Shown piece after piece: positions 50,001 through 56,000 of a stretch of 64,000 bases of DNA. Source of the stretch: Apostichopus japonicus (taxonomy: Eukaryota > Echinodermata > Holothuroidea > Aspidochirotida > Stichopodidae); contig NC_092583.1 of NCBI RefSeq assembly GCF_037975245.1, forward strand, positions 14,735,264 through 14,799,263, read 5' to 3'. The notes under the pieces were generated by a model. That model was not told the DNA's origin. It saw only the letters and a list, made by a program, of their open reading frames with translations, and searched no databases. How positions within the stretch are numbered: position 1 is the first letter of the stretch; every line of letters starts with the position of its first letter. A program made the translations under genes and the position numbers.

Positions 50001-53000
50001 GTTAAGTATATTGGAAAGTAACAATTTAAAACCAAAAAGGTTGAAAACCATGGGATGTACAAGTTGGTTTGTTGACTTGTTTGAGGAAAGAAAAGTATTT
50101 GCCGGATTGAAATGCATTAACTGTATTTTTTACTCAAAGAGCCAACATGGAATGTTTCCATCCTCTTTGACCCCAATCGTCCTCCCATACCCCCACCCCC
50201 ATCCCCCACCCCCCTCCCTGTTAACAATCAAATGAAAATTCTTGGCTTTATGAAGATCTGTAGAGAGGACTTTATAAAGTTAATAAAGAAAATTTTTACT
50301 AACCTATCCATGTAACTATGCTCAGTTTTCAGCTCCACCTACTTCACAACAGCAGATGGGACCAGGGGGTGACCCAAGAGGCAGACCAGACTCTAGCAGT
50401 TCACAAGGATCTAGGACATCGCAGGGTTATCCTGGACAGCAACCAGTCCAGGTGATAATTTTTGTTACCATTTGCTTTGTAATTTAGTTTAAATATGTTA
50501 AGTATATCTGAAAGTAACAATTTAAAATAAAAAAGTTTGAAACCATTGCATGTACAACTGGGTTGGTTGACTTGTTTGAGGAAAGGTATTTGCCGTTTTG
50601 AAATGCGTTAACTGTATTTTTTACCCAAAGAACCAACATGGAGTGTTCCATCCTCTTTGACCCCAATCGTCCTCCCATACCCCCACCCCCATCCCTGTTA
50701 ACAATCAAATGAAAATCCTTGGCTTTATGAAGATCTGTAGAGAGGACTTTATAAAGTTGATAAAGAGAGTTTTGACTAACCTTTCCATGTAACTATGTTC
50801 AGTTTTCAGCTCCACCTCCTTCACAACAGCAGATGGGACCAGGGGGTGACCCAAGAGGCAGACCAGACTCTCGCAATTCACAAGGATCTAGGACATCGCA
50901 GGTTTATCCTGGACAGCAATCAATACAGGTGATCATTTTTGTTATCATTTGCTTCGTATCTTAGTTAAAAAATTATGGGTATATTGAAAAGTAACAATTC
51001 AAACAAACAATGTTGAACCATAGGATAAACAACTGCGTTGGTTGAATTGTTTGAGGAAAAGTATTTGCCGGTTTGATATGTGTTAACTGTATTATTTACT
51101 CATGGAGCCAACTTGGCATGTTTCCATCCTCTTTGGACCCCACTCGTCCTCCAACCCCCCCACCCCCATCCCAGTTAACAATAAAATGCAAATCCTTGGC
51201 TTTATGAAGATCTGTAGAGAGGACTTAATAAAGTTAATAAAGAGAGGTTTTACTAACCTTTCCATGTAACTATGTTCAGTTTTCAGCTCCACCTCCTTCA
51301 CAACAGCAGATGGGACCAGGGGGTGACCCAAGAGGCAGACCAGATTCTAGCAGTTCACAAGGATCTAGAACATCGCAGGGTTATCCTGGACAGCAACCAG
51401 TCCAGGTGATCATTTTTTTATCATTTGCTTTGTAATTTAGTTTAATTTTTTTGGGTATATTAAAAAGTAACAATTTAAAACAAAACATGTTGAAACCATG
51501 GGATGAACAACTGGGTTGGTTGAATTGTTTGAAGAAAAGTATTTGCCGGTTTGAAATGCATTAACTGTATTTTTGAGTGGATTAAATGGGAAATCTGTAA
51601 ATTTTTTGTTGTTTAGTGTTAATTATTGCATAATTTACTCAGAAAGAGAAACATCAGCAAATTAGGAAAAGTATTAAGAAAATGTTAAAATTACTTGATT
51701 TTGAAATTTTTGTGTGTAAACAATAAAATTTTCAAGGAATCAAGTAATTCTTCAGAGCTAGAAATTGTTACGGAAAAGTATTCTCAAACTAATTCTGAAA
51801 CCAAAAAACGAATTTTAAATCCTTCTTGAAAGTTAAACTTTTCTGAATTCCCTTACAGAGAGGACCCTCATTTGACAAGAGAAGCCACCCAGATGCCCGA
51901 AACATGCAAGGATACCCAGGAAAAGTCAATGGAGTAAGCTTTGCTACATCTTTTCATACTGAAAGATTTTGGTCTAGTTTATATAAATGTATGAAATGTG
52001 TGATTTTATGCACAGAGCTTAGTTTTTTAAAGTTTGGGTGTATTGTACATCTAGCGATAGAATCGAGACATGTTGCATATACTTAGCAGGTTGTTCTGAA
52101 GTTAGGAAGAATTACTAGGGAAGTGGAGGGGGAGGGGGGGGGAGGGAAGGGTGGATGAGGGATGGTATTGATGGTTTGAATTGGGTTTGTAAATGACTTG
52201 AAGAGTTACTTGGGCTAGGGGGGCTTCTGGGTTTGTAGTAAGGATCAAGCAATAAACTGTACAAGTGATGTTAACAAATTTTAGCATTGCAAGAATTGTT
52301 GCACTGCCGTAATAAATTTAGAGAAAACTTTGTTAACTGGTCAAGGAATCGACTTTGTTGAGGAATCAACCTTCATATGTTCCTATAAAACATCCTTCTT
52401 GGCATTTCTTTTGCTTTCGTCACCTTTATGTTCTTTCATGTTCTCCAGAAAAGTTCACATTTTCTCATTTCTTTTCTTACAGCACATCCCAGGACAAGGC
52501 CAAGGGATGATATCCCCAGAAGAGACGGATTCCGCTAGTTCTCAGGACGACGCACAAAAGAGATTCCAGGAATGGCAAGCAAAAGTCATCCAGGTAAGAC
52601 CTTATTTGACTTTCATTGCATCTTTGCTTAACAAGGGCAATGTGAAACACATTGCTGAAATACTAAAAATGTTGCAATGTTATTTTGAGTTGCTTGCTTT
52701 GACCTCAATTGTTTTGTGGTAAGGAAGGGAAAGGTTCATCATAAGATTTTGTTATCTGGGAATGTGAGTAAATTGAAAGAGAGGATGTGAGCAATATTGA
52801 ACAGACGTTAGTAAGTCAAATAATTCACAATTCTTGAGATGATTATAGCTGTCACATACAGTGGTAAGAAGTAAGAGGTGAGGAATGGGGTGGTTTGGGG
52901 TGTTGTGGAGAAGGTGCAGTGGGGGTAATAGAAATTGATTTTTTATTCATTGCCATGTGTTACAAACCTTCAGATTGTACATAAGTCTCTATAGCTTTGT

Positions 53001-53050
53001 TGCAATACTATTTCTGTATGTAGGACGAGATTACAAAACAAAGGCCGTGA
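18031..53050 (+). CDS. SESTD1: SESTD1-like SEC14 and spectrin-repeat protein (whole gene, about 20 coding exons)
   Basis: Joined exons: 18031-18190, 32491-32553, 37398-37506, 37973-38063, 39124-39222, 41806-41922, 42059-42230, 43297-43520, 44048-44170, 44810-45001, 45520-45634, 46583-46824, 47182-47304, 47527-47718, 48416-48609, 48863-49187, 49830-49955, 50326-50451, 50803-50928, 51280-51405, 51859-51933, 52483-52593 and tentatively 53024-53050. All introns are GT-AG and all phases agree, giving about 1085 residues. The SEC14-like (CRAL-TRIO) domain spans about 57-215 (LSGGKDRSGGP, RGFVIILDM, NQLTQEYGGSLRY). Spectrin-like helices span about 300-670, including VVDWIVGPG and RHLKLTQIIQL. In vertebrates SESTD1 (about 696 residues) binds phosphoinositides, associates with TRPC channels and acts in Dact1/Vangl2 planar-polarity signalling. 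Conservation with it runs to about residue 800; the Pro/Gln-rich remainder is extra. Orthology is recognised from sequence memory. The last exon is the least certain part. Confidence 0.9.
18924..19357. mobile_element. Foldback MITE with TTAA at both ends
   Basis: TTTAAAGGATTGGTTCAG (18924-18941) is the perfect reverse complement of CTGAACCAATCCTTTAAA (19340-19357). The inverted similarity continues inward, e.g. a TATGAAAGAG block and GATGTCACATCCTCAC (19090-19105) against GTGAGGATGTGAGGTCAC (19164-19181), so most of the 434 bp can fold back. TTAA (18925-18928 and 19353-19356) may be the target duplication, as used by piggyBac- and Kolobok-type elements. No coding capacity. Confidence 0.8.
20652..21822 (+). 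mobile_element. Helentron-like non-autonomous element, family 1
   Basis: Starts after a T-run with a hairpin (20652-20679) of two 14-bp arms, AGCTCATACCAGCA and TGCTGGTGTGAGCT, one mismatch. Five copies of an 8-bp TCTATCAC-like unit follow (20697-20736), then AGGTCA-rich sequence. At the right end GGTATGAGCT (21790-21799) is the exact reverse complement of the first 10 bases, followed by a second hairpin GCACCATTGGTGC (21803-21815) and TCTAGTT. Subterminal inverted repeats, a microsatellite near the 5' end, a 3' hairpin and T-rich flanks are traits of Helentron-associated elements. The segment 21312-21780 looks different and may be a nested insertion. Confidence 0.6.
20697..20736. repeat. 8-bp microsatellite (TCTATCAC)5
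   Basis: Units start at 20697, 20705, 20713, 20721 and 20729, with two one- or two-base variants. It sits directly inside the 5' hairpin of the Helentron-like element. Confidence 0.9.
21829..21893 (+). repeat. L2/CR1-like 3' tail, copy a
   Basis: CAGCGCATTGAG, then TTTATGCGCTATATTAG and a TTATTATTATT end. GCGCA and TGCGC form a stem. The same layout is found at 37536, 40916 and 62938, all on the plus strand. It resembles the conserved 3' end of L2-type LINEs and their SINEs. Confidence 0.55.
24149..24328 (-). mobile_element. tRNA-headed SINE with a 14-bp target duplication
   Basis: Flanked by the exact repeat GTATTCTACAATCT at 24135-24148 and 24329-24342. On the minus strand the element begins with a tRNA-like head (24325 down to about 24256) with A-box TCTCAGTTGGTAGA and B-box GTTCGAATCCC. 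A (CAA)n-type stretch (about 24227-24252) and a short unrelated 3' part with a C-run follow. The 180-bp insert has no coding capacity. Folding is too poor for a working tRNA, and the target duplication shows retrotransposition. Confidence 0.85.
24667..24713. repeat. (GT)n microsatellite
   Basis: An uninterrupted GT run to about 24704, then CTGTGTGTG. It lies directly inside the 5' hairpin of the family-2 Helentron-like element. Confidence 0.95.
24880..29040 (+). repeat. AGGTCA-rich tandem array, about 400-bp units (interrupted by a hAT element)
   Basis: Landmarks recur about 400 bp apart: GGTTGGGAGTTGCTTCAATG near 25053, 27643, 28043 and 28444, and TCATGTGAT near 24971, 27559, 27958 and 28358, with shorter or diverged units around 27263 and 28690-29040. 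The units at 27600-28650 are almost identical. They give near-identical 69-residue frames (27632, 28432) that are not genes. Each full unit holds the direct repeat AGGTCA-CCAA-AGGTCA. Confidence 0.85.
25201..26826. mobile_element. Non-autonomous hAT transposon nested in the tandem array
   Basis: The 1626-bp insert is flanked by CTTCTGAT at 25193-25200 and 26827-26834. Its ends are inverted: TAGGGCTGTG at the left and CACAGCACTA at the right (TAGTGCTGTG on the reverse strand). An 8-bp duplication and TAG-type ends fit hAT. Subterminal CGTTTAAACG palindromes are crowded at both ends (about 25219-25275 and 26748-26813). Uninterrupted copies of the same site (ACCTTCTGATCATAAATG, near 28178 and 28578) prove the insertion. 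No transposase is seen. C-runs (26112-26126) and an 18-G run (26591-26608) lie inside. Confidence 0.9.
29349..29876. repeat. 48-bp minisatellite, about 11 copies
   Basis: GAGAGATGTGTAGG recurs every 48 bp exactly from 29369 to 29705, then with slightly different spacing to about 29850. The unit is a multiple of three without a stop in several frames, so it produces long minus-strand frames (up to 208 codons) with 16-residue repeats. These are read as artefacts of the repeat. Confidence 0.95.
32491..32553 (+). CDS. SESTD1: SESTD1-like exon 2: start of the SEC14 domain
   Basis: Acceptor CTCTGACAG, donor GTGAGT; phases 1 to 1. It encodes residues 54-74, ending VAYLSG. An in-frame ATG at 32499 (residue 57) aligns with the initiator of the vertebrate protein, so it could serve as an alternative start. 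Confidence 0.85.
32554..37397 (+). other. Intron 2 of the SESTD1-like gene
   Basis: No exon is recognised. Contains one diverged dispersed repeat (34733-34795), a C-run at about 34820, an A/C run at about 35463-35480 and a 22-T run at 36137-36158. Confidence 0.6.
34733..34795 (+). repeat. Dispersed repeat, copy 2
   Basis: TGTATAGCAATTTTCCCATTTG, then TAGCACTTTGC and TATGCAATACCGGATAAAT. It matches the layout of the copy near 60040-60112. Confidence 0.45.
37398..37506 (+). CDS. SESTD1: SESTD1-like exon 3 (SEC14 domain)
   Basis: Acceptor TTCTACAG, donor GTAAAA; phases 1 to 2. Encodes residues 75-110, including GGKDRSGGPLIFFP, the opening motif of the SEC14 domain in SESTD1, Trio and Kalirin, and ending YLATLP. 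Confidence 0.9.
37536..37602 (+). repeat. L2/CR1-like 3' tail, copy b
   Basis: GTAAAGTGCTTTGAG, then TATGTGCTAGATAAATATTA and a (TTA)n end. It sits 30 bp after exon 3. Confidence 0.55.
37973..38063 (+). CDS. SESTD1: SESTD1-like exon 4 (SEC14 domain)
   Basis: Acceptor TTTCTCTTTCAG, donor GTAAGA; phases 2 to 0. Encodes residues 111-141 with RGFVIILDM, the hydrophobic central strand of the SEC14 fold. Confidence 0.9.
38064..39123 (+). other. Intron 4 of the SESTD1-like gene
   Basis: No exon or clear repeat is recognised apart from a short C-run near 38080. Confidence 0.6.
39124..39222 (+). CDS. SESTD1: SESTD1-like exon 5 (SEC14 domain)
   Basis: Acceptor TTTCTGCAG, donor GTAAGC; phase 0 at both ends, 33 codons (residues 142-174). 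Encodes VHRVIVIKNDLLWE, matching the strand before the lipid-gate helix in SEC14 domains of this subgroup. Confidence 0.9.
39713..40336 (+). repeat. Direct duplication of about 125 bp within intron 5
   Basis: The left copy (about 39713-39846) and right copy (about 40220-40336) share GTGTCAAAGGGG, AAATGTAGAATCC and TTTTACTTGACAGTGTACAG and both end TTATGGCTG. They are about 500 bp apart and moderately diverged. Confidence 0.7.
40916..41056 (+). repeat. L2/CR1-like 3' tail, copy c, with long (AAT)n microsatellite
   Basis: TGTAAAGCGCATTTGA, then TATTTGCGCTATATAAGG, followed by about 85 bp of uninterrupted AAT repeats (40972-41056). GCGCA and TGCGC form a stem, as in the other copies. Confidence 0.7.
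41806..41922 (+). CDS. SESTD1: SESTD1-like exon 6 (end of the SEC14 domain)
   Basis: Acceptor CATGAAAG (weak pyrimidine tract), donor GTGAGT; phase 0 at both ends, 39 codons (residues 175-213). Encodes NQLTQEYGGSLRYNNEEW, close to the QLT-GGSL-Y-W signature of SESTD1/Trio SEC14 domains. Confidence 0.9.
42059..42230 (+). CDS. SESTD1: SESTD1-like exon 7 (linker after SEC14)
   Basis: Acceptor TTTTTGAAG, donor GTGAGT; phases 0 to 1. Encodes residues 214-270, starting with DFEKFLAEA, the helix that follows the SEC14 fold, then a charged linker. Confidence 0.88.
42280..42610 (+). repeat. Degenerate minisatellite in intron 7
   Basis: Imperfect units of about 20 bp built around TGTGTCCAGAAGATGTTGTC recur through the region, e.g. 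near 42350, 42363, 42410 and 42458. They create open frames on both strands that are not genes. Confidence 0.6.
42611..43296 (+). other. Rest of intron 7
   Basis: No exon or clear repeat is recognised. Confidence 0.6.
43297..43520 (+). CDS. SESTD1: SESTD1-like exon 8 (first spectrin-like helices)
   Basis: Acceptor CCTCTTCCAG, donor GTGAGT; phases 1 to 0. Encodes residues 271-345, an amphipathic helix with QVERLLRKIQQRQQ and further helical sequence to IKR. Confidence 0.9.
43560..43605 (+). repeat. Short tandem duplication in intron 8
   Basis: GAAATCGTGAGCCTTCT occurs twice in succession about 24 bp apart, each followed by AGAAG or CAGAAG. Confidence 0.8.
44048..44170 (+). CDS. SESTD1: SESTD1-like exon 9 (spectrin repeat)
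   Basis: Acceptor TTCTTTATAG, donor GTAAGT; phase 0 at both ends, 41 codons (residues 346-386). VVDWIVGPGEKLL corresponds to VVNWLEGPG of vertebrate SESTD1, and QLRREHEKFE to its helix B. Confidence 0.92.
44171..44809 (+). other. Intron 9 of the SESTD1-like gene
   Basis: No exon or clear repeat is recognised. Confidence 0.6.
44810..45001 (+). CDS. SESTD1: SESTD1-like exon 10 (spectrin repeat)
   Basis: Acceptor AATCCATGCAG, donor GTAAGT; phase 0 at both ends, 64 codons (residues 387-450). Helical, with NFASRLERRRNMVICSTRFH matching the spectrin-type helix C pattern. Confidence 0.9.
45002..45519 (+). other. Intron 10 of the SESTD1-like gene
   Basis: Contains an (AT)n run at 45334-45359; no exon is recognised. 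Confidence 0.6.
45520..45634 (+). CDS. SESTD1: SESTD1-like exon 11
   Basis: Acceptor TTTTTTCTTAG, donor GTGAGT; phases 0 to 1. Encodes residues 451-488, helical (QEAELALRILTENQEKA), in the spectrin region. Confidence 0.88.
45635..46582 (+). other. Intron 11 of the SESTD1-like gene
   Basis: No exon or clear repeat is recognised. Confidence 0.6.
46583..46824 (+). CDS. SESTD1: SESTD1-like exon 12
   Basis: Acceptor TTTTTGTCTTAG, donor GTAATG; phases 1 to 0. Encodes residues 489-569, with GRDITPD and RHLKLTQIIQLRTCEKDTEQ, which correspond closely to GKDVT and [20 protein letters not shown] of vertebrate SESTD1. Confidence 0.93.
47030..47072 (+). repeat. Dispersed repeat, copy 3 (partial)
   Basis: TAGCATATTGCAATTACGATGCGATACCAGG, a shortened match to the copies near 34733 and 60040, inside intron 12. 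Confidence 0.4.
47182..47304 (+). CDS. SESTD1: SESTD1-like exon 13
   Basis: Acceptor TCAAACAATAG, donor GTAAGA; phase 0 at both ends, 41 codons (residues 570-610). AIMWLLELVEVMIRQHIDIG aligns with AVEWLSELLDALLKTHIRLG of the vertebrate protein. Confidence 0.93.
47527..47718 (+). CDS. SESTD1: SESTD1-like exon 14
   Basis: Acceptor CTTTTTGTAACAG, donor GTAAAG; phase 0 at both ends, 64 codons (residues 611-674). SYEYGKELVKTSLGL corresponds to STYDYGRQLLQAT of vertebrate SESTD1; ends in helix C of the last spectrin repeat. Confidence 0.92.
47719..48415 (+). other. Intron 14 of the SESTD1-like gene
   Basis: No exon recognised; a G-rich stretch lies near 48310-48335. Confidence 0.6.
48416..48609 (+). 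CDS. SESTD1: SESTD1-like exon 15
   Basis: Acceptor TTTCTATTGTTCAG, donor GTAAGA; phases 0 to 2. Encodes residues 675-738. QALLSRIALPVVAPD matches KSLLDRLTVPVVYPD near the C-terminus of the vertebrate protein. Confidence 0.92.
48863..49187 (+). CDS. SESTD1: SESTD1-like exon 16 (end of conserved part, start of the tail)
   Basis: Acceptor TTTTCACTACAG, donor GTAAGT; phases 2 to 0. Encodes residues 739-847. The first 60 residues include KMDTLYDKKREMDMLWGLQ, equivalent to the last helix of vertebrate SESTD1. The remainder is charged and Gln/Pro-rich without a known counterpart. Minus-strand frames of 121 and 152 codons here are shadows. Confidence 0.88.
49188..49829 (+). other. Intron 16 of the SESTD1-like gene
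   Basis: The right part, from about 49640, is the first unit of the tandem repeat that carries the duplicated exons; the rest shows nothing recognisable. Confidence 0.6.
49830..49955 (+). CDS. SESTD1: SESTD1-like tandem exon 17a
   Basis: Acceptor CTATGTTCAG, donor GTGATC; phase 0 at both ends, 42 codons (residues 848-889). Low-complexity Pro/Gln/Ser/Gly: starts FSAPPPSQQQMGPGGDPRG and ends QQAVQ. A second AG seven bases into the exon would break the frame. Confidence 0.88.
50326..50451 (+). CDS. SESTD1: SESTD1-like tandem exon 17b
   Basis: Acceptor CTATGCTCAG, donor GTGATA; phase 0, 42 codons (residues 890-931). Differs from copy a by a few substitutions: Pro to Thr near the start, Arg-Asn to Ser-Ser in the middle, Ala to Pro near the end. 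Confidence 0.88.
50803..50928 (+). CDS. SESTD1: SESTD1-like tandem exon 17c
   Basis: Acceptor CTATGTTCAG, donor GTGATC; phase 0, 42 codons (residues 932-973). Like copy a in the middle, but the end reads QVYPGQQSIQ instead of QGYPGQQAVQ. Confidence 0.88.
51280..51405 (+). CDS. SESTD1: SESTD1-like tandem exon 17d
   Basis: Acceptor CTATGTTCAG, donor GTGATC; phase 0, 42 codons (residues 974-1015). Has the triple Pro of copy a and the Ser-Ser and Pro-Val-Gln variants of copy b, suggesting exchange between copies. Confidence 0.88.
51406..51858 (+). other. Intron after exon 17d
   Basis: Similar to the repeat unit to about 51565, then unique AT-rich sequence up to the acceptor CCCTTACAG. Confidence 0.6.
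51859..51933 (+). CDS. SESTD1: SESTD1-like exon 18
   Basis: Acceptor CCCTTACAG, donor GTAAGC; phase 0, 25 codons (residues 1016-1040). A basic, Gly/Pro-rich tail segment containing NMQGYPGKVNG, which echoes the SQGYPGQ motif of the tandem exons. Confidence 0.8.
51934..52482 (+). other. Intron 18
   Basis: Contains a G-rich block at 52125-52160; no exon is recognised. Confidence 0.6.
52483..52593 (+). CDS. SESTD1: SESTD1-like exon 19
   Basis: Acceptor CTTTTCTTACAG, donor GTAAGA; phase 0, 37 codons (residues 1041-1077). Encodes an acidic Ser-rich stretch, then AQKRFQEWQAKVIQ, helical and spectrin-like. Reading through the donor would stop at 52722, giving an alternative C-terminus. Confidence 0.8.
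53024..53050 (+). CDS. SESTD1: Tentative last exon of the SESTD1-like gene
   Basis: After TATTTCTGTATGTAG the phase-0 frame reads DEITKQRP and stops at TGA (53048-53050), which would complete a protein of 1085 residues. The exon is too short for coding statistics, so it rests on splice site and phase only. ATTAAA-type signals follow near 53597 and 53668, and AATAAA at 54491-54496. Confidence 0.35.
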   Translation, partial: DEITKQRP

Positions 53051-56000
53051 GGTTCCAGAAACTGTAGTAGTGCTCTCTAAAATTTAATTAATACCCTGCT
53101 CTACCAGACTATCTCTGAATGGTAGCCTGAGGTTAACATCTTGATTTGGAGCTGCAGTCTCTCTACTGTAATGTATTTATATTGACATCTTCAAACCTGA
53201 ACCAACTTAACTTACATTGTTGGAATTGTATGCAAGTATGTGTGACTCACTTTAATTTTGATAGAATAACTTTGAATTGTTTAATGGCATAACCTCATCA
53301 CTTTTTGAAGAACATAATCACTCTGTGTACAAATGATATTCGTAATGGTTCATGAATAGTATGGAAGATATATCAAAAGTCTTGGTGATGGAACCATCAA
53401 GTTATTCTAGATGATACCCCTCCCCTCCCCCTCCCCTCCGTTCCTGTATGCTCCCCATCTGTGACTGAGGTATTTTGCCGGTGTTGGTTGTATTTGGATG
53501 GTTAACATACAAGTTACATCATTGGTGTCCTTACTGTACATAGGAAGCTGCTCCAGGTTTAGTAAGTAATATTTAAGGTTTGAATTTCACTGTATAATTA
53601 AATTTTAATTATATTACATGTGACAAGGAATCACTTGTCTAATTGGCTTTGTGGCCTACATTATTAATATGTAGTATTAAATATTATATGTAATGTGTAT
53701 ATATGTAAAGTGTAATATTATAAGACTCCAAGACAAACATTAGTTAACAATGGATACATGAGCTATTAGACATTCCAAATTCCAGTGTGAGAGTATTTCT
53801 ACTTTTACCCTGGTTCTTCCCCATCCTATCTGTTAAATTGCCCCCTGCCCCCCTCCCCCTAGTACTAGTTCACTAAGACACAATGGCATCATTAGACAAC
53901 TGAATATCATCAATGTTACATAGTGAAATCCTATAAAATCCTGTTGAATAATACATTTGTTTGTCTTCCACTCCGATGTTTATTATGGCTGTGTACTCCC
54001 ACCAATGGTAGAATTTTCAGACATCTTAGTAGTCATAATATCGATAGCTATGTTTCCTTAAAGTGTAAAGGATATTGTTATCTTAAATCAAAACATTCTT
54101 GAATGGTGACATCATGTTTATGCTATGCTCATGAATCATGTTCAGAAACTTTCTCAGAAAAATTTGATCTCATGTCTGACAATTATCTTCATTTGTTTGT
54201 GGTGACATTACTTAAAGTAATAGCATATATGAAAAGGCCCTACCTTTTTGCACCCTTAAGGACTCTGAATCAGAGAAAAATTTTGCCAAAGGAGAGTGTG
54301 AGACCCCTCCTTTATAGACCCTAGACCCCTAGGCTTTGCACTTGACATCCAGGTCACCCTTAGGGCTCCCTACTTTCTATTTCTGGCTGTAGCCTCAGGG
54401 ATAGATATGTCTATGGTTCAGGGTATTTACTTTAGAAGAGATGTTGTCTATTAAATACCACCAACTGCTTTTAATGGTAAGACATGTTGCAATAAATCAA
54501 GGCTCTTCTCCTTTCAACATTCTTTGCCTTTGATCTTTGAGCACAAATCATTTCTTAGAGACACCATTATATCAGATGGGGCTTCATTTTGTACAAGTTT
54601 TTAACATGCTTTTAACCCAATGTCTACCACTGACTGACTCAGCAATCAAACATTCATCCTCTATTATTGGAAGAGTTAAAATGTAAAATAACTTGTAGTA
54701 GTTTTAATTCTTTGTTGTCATGCACAGAAGTACAAGCCAGCTAGGGAAGTAAAATTGCATGTGTATGGCTTAGAACTATTCAGCATTTGACCTACCACAA
54801 AGCAAAAACTATTGCTATTAAAATTAAAATTAAGAAAAACTGCAACAACTGTTCAGATTGACAGTTTTGAACTTGGCCGGTTATTAACTTACTTAATGTT
54901 ATTAATGTTACTTTTCTTTTGCAATGAATATAAAACTAGTAACATCAAAGAGGAGGGTAATAAAAGCACTTAACCCCCCCCCCCCCCCCCGAAATAGAAA
55001 CAAAAACAGAAAACAAAACTAACTAATCGATAATAGTTTGGAATCTTTATTTCTGTTGTTTATTCTTCTTTCTTTCCTGTCAATGGAAAACTTAAGTGTG
55101 CTCCTTTAATTACTGACTATGGCATTTAAGAAGATGTCCAACCACAACATAAGAGCACTCAGAAAGATAACTCTGGTATCAAGCTGATTAGAAAGAGAAG
55201 TTTTGAAATCCTGCAGGGAACCCTGGAATCAGATTTCCATTAAAACCGAACTGTGAGAAGTCTATCTGGCTGGCTTTACTCACGATCTGCCTAGGTTTTA
55301 GAATAGCACTGCTGTGAATGCACAATTGTACATGTGGGAGCAATTATATGTATGCAAAAAATCTTGTATAAATGAATCAAGAATTGATACATGGATCAGA
55401 ATCTTGTGTAAGAATTATGTTTCTAGGCAGTGCAGAATTATCTGGTAGACATATAACGCAATGGCCCCAAGGATCAAGGTAGCCTCAAGGTTAGTGTGTG
55501 CCCAAGGTAAGGGCCCACAAGGTCAAGGGGCTCCCAAGGTCAATGACCCCAGTGTCAAGGGACTCATGTTATCACTTTCAGGAATAGGAAAGACAACTTT
55601 CTATTCTTGGTCTGTGCCTGCAACACTTCATAAGGGAGGGGAGGGGGGATTAGACTTAGTATATGATGTCTTAGGTCTCCAGAGGGGTGTTACCCCAGGA
55701 CTGTCAGAATAGTATCAGATTTATTTTCTTTGAGGTTTGTGAACAGATTAGTGAGAGGTAAACTTCATGATGCCACATTATTGGCAAATTCTGTATAAAT
55801 ATAAGCTACCTTTTTGCATTTTGTGCCAATTATCAAACAGTTTTACCCAACCTACAAAGAATTACTGAAAATAAGTTTGGCAACGGTAACACCAATACCT
55901 CTGCCTAGAGTTTTGCACAAAAAGGAAAGTTTTGTTTGTATTTAGTACTTTGACTTCATTTGAGAAGTCCTGTAAACCAGTTTGATATCTGTCAACTTTC

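Larger units (their letters stand above)
49640..51565 (+). repeat. Tandem array of about 480-bp units, each carrying one exon
   Basis: Four consecutive units; exon starts are at 49830, 50326, 50803 and 51280 (spacings 496, 477, 477). Both the 126-nt exon and the intron are repeated, including the donor, a CCATCCTCTTTG-type block, AAGATCTGTAGAGA and the acceptor CTATGTTCAG. Copies are highly similar in exon and intron, so duplication is recent or homogenised. Confidence 0.95.

Noticed and set aside
55461-55712. 83-codon frame with a GIGKTT-like motif recalling a P-loop
   Set aside because: The motif lacks the full P-loop pattern, the frame arises largely from a CAAGGTCAAGG repeat, and no further homology is visible.
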